Position numbers and translations under genes: made by a program
Source: Shimia sagamensis
GTDB taxonomy: Bacteria; Pseudomonadota; Alphaproteobacteria; Rhodobacterales; Rhodobacteraceae
Reading direction: 5' to 3'
Assembly: GCF_900182745.1 (NCBI RefSeq)
Contig: NZ_FXTY01000012.1
Span: 1 to 60,364 of the forward strand
DNA: 60,364 nucleotides
Shown: positions 56,596 through 60,364 of the stretch, piece after piece
How the letters are laid out: every line of letters begins with the position of its first letter
Numbering within the stretch: position 1 is the first letter of the stretch
Notes under the pieces: generated by a model
Told to the model about the DNA's origin: nothing
What the model saw: only the letters and a program-made list of their open reading frames with translations
Database searches by the model: none

Positions 56596-57174
56596 TCAGC
56601 AAGGCTGCAGTCTTTCGATCAACTGCAACCGCTCTTGATCGGGCAATGTATCCAAAAAGTCGGTTGGACGTGTGAGTGAGACAAATGCGCCGTCCGAAGA
56701 CGTTTGTATCCAAGTCGCGACCGGCAGGCCGTCGGTCAACGTGCCGGTTAAACAGCCACCGGTGATCCCAACGCTTAATGTACCAGTGCCAGTAAGGCCC
56801 CGGTCTTTTAAGGCGCCAATCCGATCTTGGAGTGCCGTCAGGTGCGCAGCCTCTGATGTGCCAAAACCAAAGACGTAGATTCTCTGGCCTGCGTTGGGCG
56901 TAAGGGATTCGGTCTCAGTTGAAACCGTAAGGGGCACCGTTGTGCCCACCGGGGGTGGTGTGTTTGCGCCGTCGGGTGCAAAGCCAAAAAACAACTGTGC
57001 ATCCGCGTCCGCTAGGCGCAGGACCTCAGGCACGCCAACAGCAATCGATATATCGCTTGGGTCTGTTTCCAACGGATCAAGTCGAGCCGCGGCGATGAGG
57101 CCGCTGGGGGAAACGACGCTGCACCCAGTTAAGAGTACGGAGATGAGACCGGAAAGAAAGATTGATTTGAACAT
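56596..57174 (-). CDS. predicted lipoprotein of unknown function
   Basis: A 192-residue protein with a lipoprotein signal, MFKSIFLSGLISVLLTGCS, whose lipobox LTGC ends at Cys18. The mature part includes RLDPLETDPSDISIAVGVPE and RIYVFGFGTSEAAHLTALQ. It resembles small exported lipoproteins of Rhodobacterales in length, but no known domain was recognised. ATG 57174 is preferred over the longer frame because it gives the lipoprotein signal. Confidence 0.7.
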   Translation of the reverse strand: MFKSIFLSGLISVLLTGCSVVSPSGLIAAARLDPLETDPSDISIAVGVPEVLRLADADAQLFFGFAPDGANTPPPVGTTVPLTVSTETESLTPNAGQRIYVFGFGTSEAAHLTALQDRIGALKDRGLTGTGTLSVGITGGCLTGTLTDGLPVATWIQTSSDGAFVSLTRPTDFLDTLPDQERLQLIERLQPC

Positions 57175-57250
57175 TTCAATTGACCTCGCGGGCTGTGCAT
57201 GTAAAAGCTTCAGAAATTCATGTTTAACATTAATTGATGGGCGGTAAAGG

Positions 57251-57790
57251 ATGAAAGTTGAAAAAACCTCTGTTGTGCGGTCTGCAACCCTGTTGGGGCA
57301 CGTGCTGTTGCTGATTTTGGTTGCTCTATCAGGGGCTGCTGCTGCGGTGGTCATTTGGCTCTTTGTTGATGCGCAGCAGCTCGGCCAAATCCTCGCAGCC
57401 GGGGTGGGCTACGAGAGCGAAGTCTTGAAACCATGGCAAGCCGTTGCTCTGACGCTGATTTTGTTGGTTCAAGTTGGCATTTGGATCGCGGTTGTCTTCC
57501 GGGGAAGACATATTTTCACCGCGCTCACGCAGGCCGCTCTCAGCGAGGCGAGCATGTCAGCGGGTAAAACCGCACGTCTGTTGTGGGCCATGTTGGTATG
57601 GGGAATCGTCGGGCATACCCTCGCGACAGTGGTCGCAACGTGGCATTTCCCCGAAGGCATGAAGGCGCTTGAGGTCTCCCTCGGATCAACGGAAATATCG
57701 ATCGCTATTGCGGCCTTGCTGGCGACGTTTATGTCGCGTGCCTTTGTGTTGGGTGCTGCCCTTTGGCAAGATCATCAGGAGGTGATTTGA
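57251..57790 (+). CDS. DUF2975 membrane protein
   Basis: A 179-residue inner-membrane protein with four predicted helices (~17-40, ~64-84, ~107-127 and ~150-170) and the basic loop FRGRHIFTALTQAALSEAS. The pattern matches DUF2975, whose genes stand next to a small XRE regulator in many bacteria. Exactly that is seen here, the HTH gene starting 1 nt after its stop codon. The role is unknown; the pair may be a membrane stress response unit. Confidence 0.75.
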   Translation: MKVEKTSVVRSATLLGHVLLLILVALSGAAAAVVIWLFVDAQQLGQILAAGVGYESEVLKPWQAVALTLILLVQVGIWIAVVFRGRHIFTALTQAALSEASMSAGKTARLLWAMLVWGIVGHTLATVVATWHFPEGMKALEVSLGSTEISIAIAALLATFMSRAFVLGAALWQDHQEVI

Positions 57791-57791
57791 G

Positions 57792-57998
57792 ATGCCCATC
57801 GTTGTGCGTCTAGACGTTGCGTTGGCGCAGCGCAAAATGACCTCCAAAGAGCTCGCGGCGAAGATTGGAATTTCGGAGCAAAACCTATCTGTGCTGCGCT
57901 CTGGTCGTGCTCGAGGTGTTCGCTTCAATACGCTTGATGCGATTTGTCAGGAACTGGATTGTCAGCCCGGCGATCTGTTGGAGTACGTCAGCCAGTGA
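57792..57998 (+). CDS. small XRE/Cro-type HTH regulator
   Basis: A 68-residue protein comprising almost only a helix-turn-helix: MTSKELAAKIGISEQNLSVL (helices 2-3), and RFNTLDAICQELDCQPGDLL (helices 4-5). This is the YozG/HTH_26 type. Stop/start contact with the DUF2975 gene shows a coupled two-gene unit. It presumably represses its own operon; that is inference. Confidence 0.85.
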   Translation: MPIVVRLDVALAQRKMTSKELAAKIGISEQNLSVLRSGRARGVRFNTLDAICQELDCQPGDLLEYVSQ

Positions 57999-58031
57999 GC
58001 GCAAGGCGCGTTTGGGGCAGAGCTCATGAGG

Positions 58032-59414
58032 TCACTTGATAGGCGTCGCTTTTAGCCAAACCCCGCCTTCCGGCCGCAGTGTCAGGATCATCACCGGTTT
58101 GGGTGGTTTGCCGTCAACAAGGTCAAAGCGAAAGCGTCTGAGCAGCGTGGCCAGCACAATCACCGCCTCCTGAATCGCAAAGCTCGCGCCGATGCAAATA
58201 CGCGGGCCGTCGCCAAACGGTAGGTACGCGTAGCGGTCGATGGCTTTGCGGTTGGCAAAACGCTCGGGCTTGAAGGCGTCCGGGTCGTCCCAAAGCAAGC
58301 GATTGCGCCCAAGGGCGTAAATCGGGATCATCACGGTGTCGCCTGGGCGGATCTCGCGCGCGCAGAGCATGTCATGGGCCTGCGCTGTGCGGGAGATGAT
58401 GCCGGCGGGCGGGTAGAGCCGCAGGGTCTCATCAATGATCTGGCGCACAAAGGTCAGCTCTAGGGCTTGGTCGCCGGTGATTGGCCCATCGGTGCAGATG
58501 TTGTTGATTTCGGTGCGGGCTTTGTCTTGTACGTCTTGGTCAAAGGCGCAGAGATACAGGGCCCAAGCCAGCGTGAGTGCGGTGGTCTCATGACCCGCAA
58601 CAATGAAGGTCAATAGGTTGTCGCGCAGCTCGGCGGTGTTCATGGTCTTTTTGGTTTCCGGGTCTACGCCGGCCAGCAGCAGGTCGAGCAGGTCCGGTGT
58701 GTCTTTGGCGCCGCGCGCCTTTCGCGCTTCAATGGCGGTGTCGGCGACCTGTTTCATGTCGCCCAAGGCGTTGCCAGACATCATGCGGCCGGGGCGTGGC
58801 ACCCAGTCGGGCACGCCCAGCATGTCCAAGAGAGAGATTTTGCCAGCTTCAGCGATATAGTCGTCGATGGCTTGATGCACTTTGGCGCTGTCAAAGCTGC
58901 CGTCTCCGGAAAAAGTCACTTCGCTGATCACGTCAAAGGTGGTCATCACCATTTCACTCATCATATCGACGGCGTGGGTGCTTTGGTCCGCGATCCGGTC
59001 TGCGGCGCGCTCCGCAGCTTGCGCCATGACCGGGGCGAGATTGGCGATATTGCGGTGGGTGAAGACCGGTGCGGCGGCGCGGCGTTGCCAGCGCCAGTGG
59101 GCCCCTTCGGCAATAAACAGGCTGTCGCCAATGGCGGGGCGCAGGATGTTTTTGGTGGCCTTGGATTTGGGATAGTCCTCCACACGTTCAAGCAGGATAT
59201 GGCGGATGGCGCCTGGGTCCATCACCATGTGCCAGCGTAACCCCGTGCGACCGGAGACCATGGGTTGGCGCACGGCAAGTTCCGGCAGGATTGACAGCAG
59301 GTTGTTACGCGCCGCTTTGAGGGATCCCAAAAGACCCAGCGGCTCAGTTGCGAGCGCGGCACGTATCGGCAGGGCTTCGGGGGATTGAGGTACGTCGGAC
59401 GCGGGATGGGACAT
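58032..59414 (-). CDS. cytochrome P450
   Basis: A 460-residue haem monooxygenase without a membrane anchor. The I-helix oxygen-activation motif is TFIVAGHETTALTLAW (~270-285), the ExxR motif is in IIDETLRLYPPAG, and the haem Cys lies in PFGDGPRICIGASFAIQEAV (~405-424). The N-terminal region is that of the soluble bacterial class, so electrons come from a ferredoxin or flavodoxin not encoded here. The natural substrate cannot be inferred. AAGGAGA precedes the ATG. Neighbours give no pathway. Confidence 0.95.
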   Translation of the reverse strand: MSHPASDVPQSPEALPIRAALATEPLGLLGSLKAARNNLLSILPELAVRQPMVSGRTGLRWHMVMDPGAIRHILLERVEDYPKSKATKNILRPAIGDSLFIAEGAHWRWQRRAAAPVFTHRNIANLAPVMAQAAERAADRIADQSTHAVDMMSEMVMTTFDVISEVTFSGDGSFDSAKVHQAIDDYIAEAGKISLLDMLGVPDWVPRPGRMMSGNALGDMKQVADTAIEARKARGAKDTPDLLDLLLAGVDPETKKTMNTAELRDNLLTFIVAGHETTALTLAWALYLCAFDQDVQDKARTEINNICTDGPITGDQALELTFVRQIIDETLRLYPPAGIISRTAQAHDMLCAREIRPGDTVMIPIYALGRNRLLWDDPDAFKPERFANRKAIDRYAYLPFGDGPRICIGASFAIQEAVIVLATLLRRFRFDLVDGKPPKPVMILTLRPEGGVWLKATPIK

Positions 59415-59539
59415 CGGGGTTCTCCTTAGGCTTCAAGATAGGCGAGAGCCTCCAACCGACAAAGCCTTTGATTGCGTGGGCAGAGGCAATCCGATATGCA
59501 CCCCCGTAATTTGAGACGAAGATCGATGGGGAAATACCT

Positions 59540-60175
59540 ATGTTCAGACTGATTGCGTGCATCGCGGCGTTGGCCGTGTTGGTGTCTTGTACGGCGCCCA
59601 CCAAAGACGTCACCGATGAGGTGCTGGATCTGGGTGATTTTGTGCTGGGCCACAACATTGTGGTGGCGCCTGACATTCAGAAAGGCCCGCTGTCGCGTGA
59701 AGCAGACACGGAAGCCTTCATTGCCAGCATGAAAAACGCGATCGATGCGCGTATGGGGGCGGCGCGCTATGACGGCACGCGGCTGGTGCATTTTGGTGTG
59801 AACATCAATGGGTATGCTTTGGCGCAAAAAGGCGTGCCTCTGATCCTGCAACCTAAGTCAGCGATCATCATCACTGTGACCGCGTGGGATGACCGTGCTG
59901 GGGGCAAGTTCAACGAAGAGGCCAAGGAGATCTTTGTTCTTGAGTCCTTCACTGGATCGTCGCTGATTGCGTCAAGTGGATTTTCGATGACGGCTGAGGA
60001 GCAGATGGCCAATTTGACCTTTAATGCGGCCCGCCAGATCGAAAAATGGATGTTTGAAAACCGGGCTTGCCTTGTGGATGATGTGTCCGCTGCGGACCTC
60101 GCTGAATGTTGGAAGGACAACAAAGACGAGGAAATGCGGCAACGCCTGCAGGATCATAAAGAGCGGCAGGGATAA
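59540..60175 (+). CDS. predicted lipoprotein of unknown function
   Basis: A 211-residue protein beginning MFRLIACIAALAVLVSCTAP, with lipobox LVSC and the lipidated Cys at position 17. The mature part is soluble, with DFVLGHNIVVAPDIQKGPLS, then a beta-rich central segment and a charged C-terminal helix (NKDEEMRQRLQDHKERQG). No known domain recognised. It is divergent from the P450 gene and on the same strand as tuf, 95 bp before it. Confidence 0.75.
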   Translation: MFRLIACIAALAVLVSCTAPTKDVTDEVLDLGDFVLGHNIVVAPDIQKGPLSREADTEAFIASMKNAIDARMGAARYDGTRLVHFGVNINGYALAQKGVPLILQPKSAIIITVTAWDDRAGGKFNEEAKEIFVLESFTGSSLIASSGFSMTAEEQMANLTFNAARQIEKWMFENRACLVDDVSAADLAECWKDNKDEEMRQRLQDHKERQG

Positions 60176-60230
60176 ACCACACTTGATTTTATCCGCGCAA
60201 GGCCATATGTCGCGCGCGGTAGAGGAAAAC

Positions 60231-60245
60231 GGGTCAATGTGACCC
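60231..60245 (+). promoter_or_regulatory. inverted repeat upstream of tuf
   Basis: A perfect 6-bp dyad GGGTCA-ATG-TGACCC lies 24 nt before the tuf start codon. A 3-nt loop could form a hairpin in the leader. No regulator can be named. Confidence 0.35.
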
Positions 60246-60269
60246 AACCACAATGAGAAGGCGCCCGAG

Positions 60270-60364
60270 ATGGCTAAGGAAAAGTTTGAGCGCAGTAAAC
60301 CGCACTGCAACATCGGCACCATTGGTCACGTTGACCACGGCAAAACCACGCTGACCGCAGCGAT
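60270..60364 (+). CDS. tuf: elongation factor Tu, N-terminal part (cut by the window end)
   Basis: The reading frame starts [20 protein letters not shown] and continues [11 protein letters not shown], with the G1 P-loop GHVDHGKT, unmistakable for EF-Tu, which delivers aminoacyl-tRNA to the ribosome. The rest of the gene lies beyond the window edge. No fusA or rpsL is adjacent, so this may be the second tuf copy that many alphaproteobacteria have away from the str operon. GCCCGAG precedes the ATG. Confidence 0.95.
   Translation, partial: MAKEKFERSKPHCNIGTIGHVDHGKTTLTAA

Overview
The window is a stretch of chromosome from an alphaproteobacterium, almost certainly a marine Rhodobacterales (Roseobacter-group) species. 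The evidence is the hisS-hisZ-hisG operon, the chvI-chvG-hprK-rapZ-EIIA-HPr block beside pckA, a fused indolepyruvate ferredoxin oxidoreductase, a GT14/DUF5928 glycosyltransferase beside a sulfotransferase, a DUF6473 protein, and TRAP transporters. Species cannot be fixed from the sequence alone.

Layout. Bases 1-6000 are an accessory patch. It has a tRNA-fMet with the 3' end of a serine recombinase read antisense into it, a multiply frameshifted IS630 transposase, a broken methyltransferase-like gene, then an intact methyltransferase, an asparagine-synthase-like ATP pyrophosphatase and an alpha/beta hydrolase that look like surface-glycan or secondary-metabolite genes. Bases 5623-15160 are one same-strand block: a PgtC/PgtB/PgtA-like sensing system (binding protein, histidine kinase, response regulator) followed by an ABC importer (binding protein, fused double permease, ATPase) and a histidine phosphatase, which together suggest uptake and dephosphorylation of an organophosphate. 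Bases 15377-23186 read as a pyroglutamate (5-oxoproline) module: winged-helix regulator, TRAP transporter (three genes), a 5-oxoprolinase/hydantoinase A-B fusion and a pyroglutamyl peptidase, with a divergent promoter region carrying a perfect palindrome.

Bases 23194-36466 hold a glycosyltransferase/sulfotransferase pair, histidine genes, tex, aroQ, an Lrp-family regulator divergent from indolepyruvate ferredoxin oxidoreductase, and a tRNA with anticodon CAT. A small IS3 remnant precedes a DUF1045/phnM divergent pair. Bases 38900-46277 are a carbon and envelope control block: pckA, ChvI/ChvG, HPr kinase, RapZ, EIIA, HPr and an acyltransferase. Then follow a 3-hydroxyacyl-CoA dehydrogenase, DUF6473, etfA/etfB, a cobalamin adenosyltransferase, a HIG1-like membrane protein, an SDR, overlapping bfr/bfd, an SH3 protein and parC. 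The right end has a small unknown ORF behind a strongly structured leader, a lipoprotein, a DUF2975/HTH pair, a cytochrome P450, another lipoprotein and the start of tuf.

The signals best worth following are the structured leader at 56060-56173, the two diverged copies of a 44-bp repeat (22459-22502 and 55901-55944), the paired operator-like dyads of the Pgt-like system together with its GAFTGA-less response regulator, and the coherent pyroglutamate uptake and opening cluster. I saw no CRISPR array, rRNA, complete insertion sequence, or defence system.
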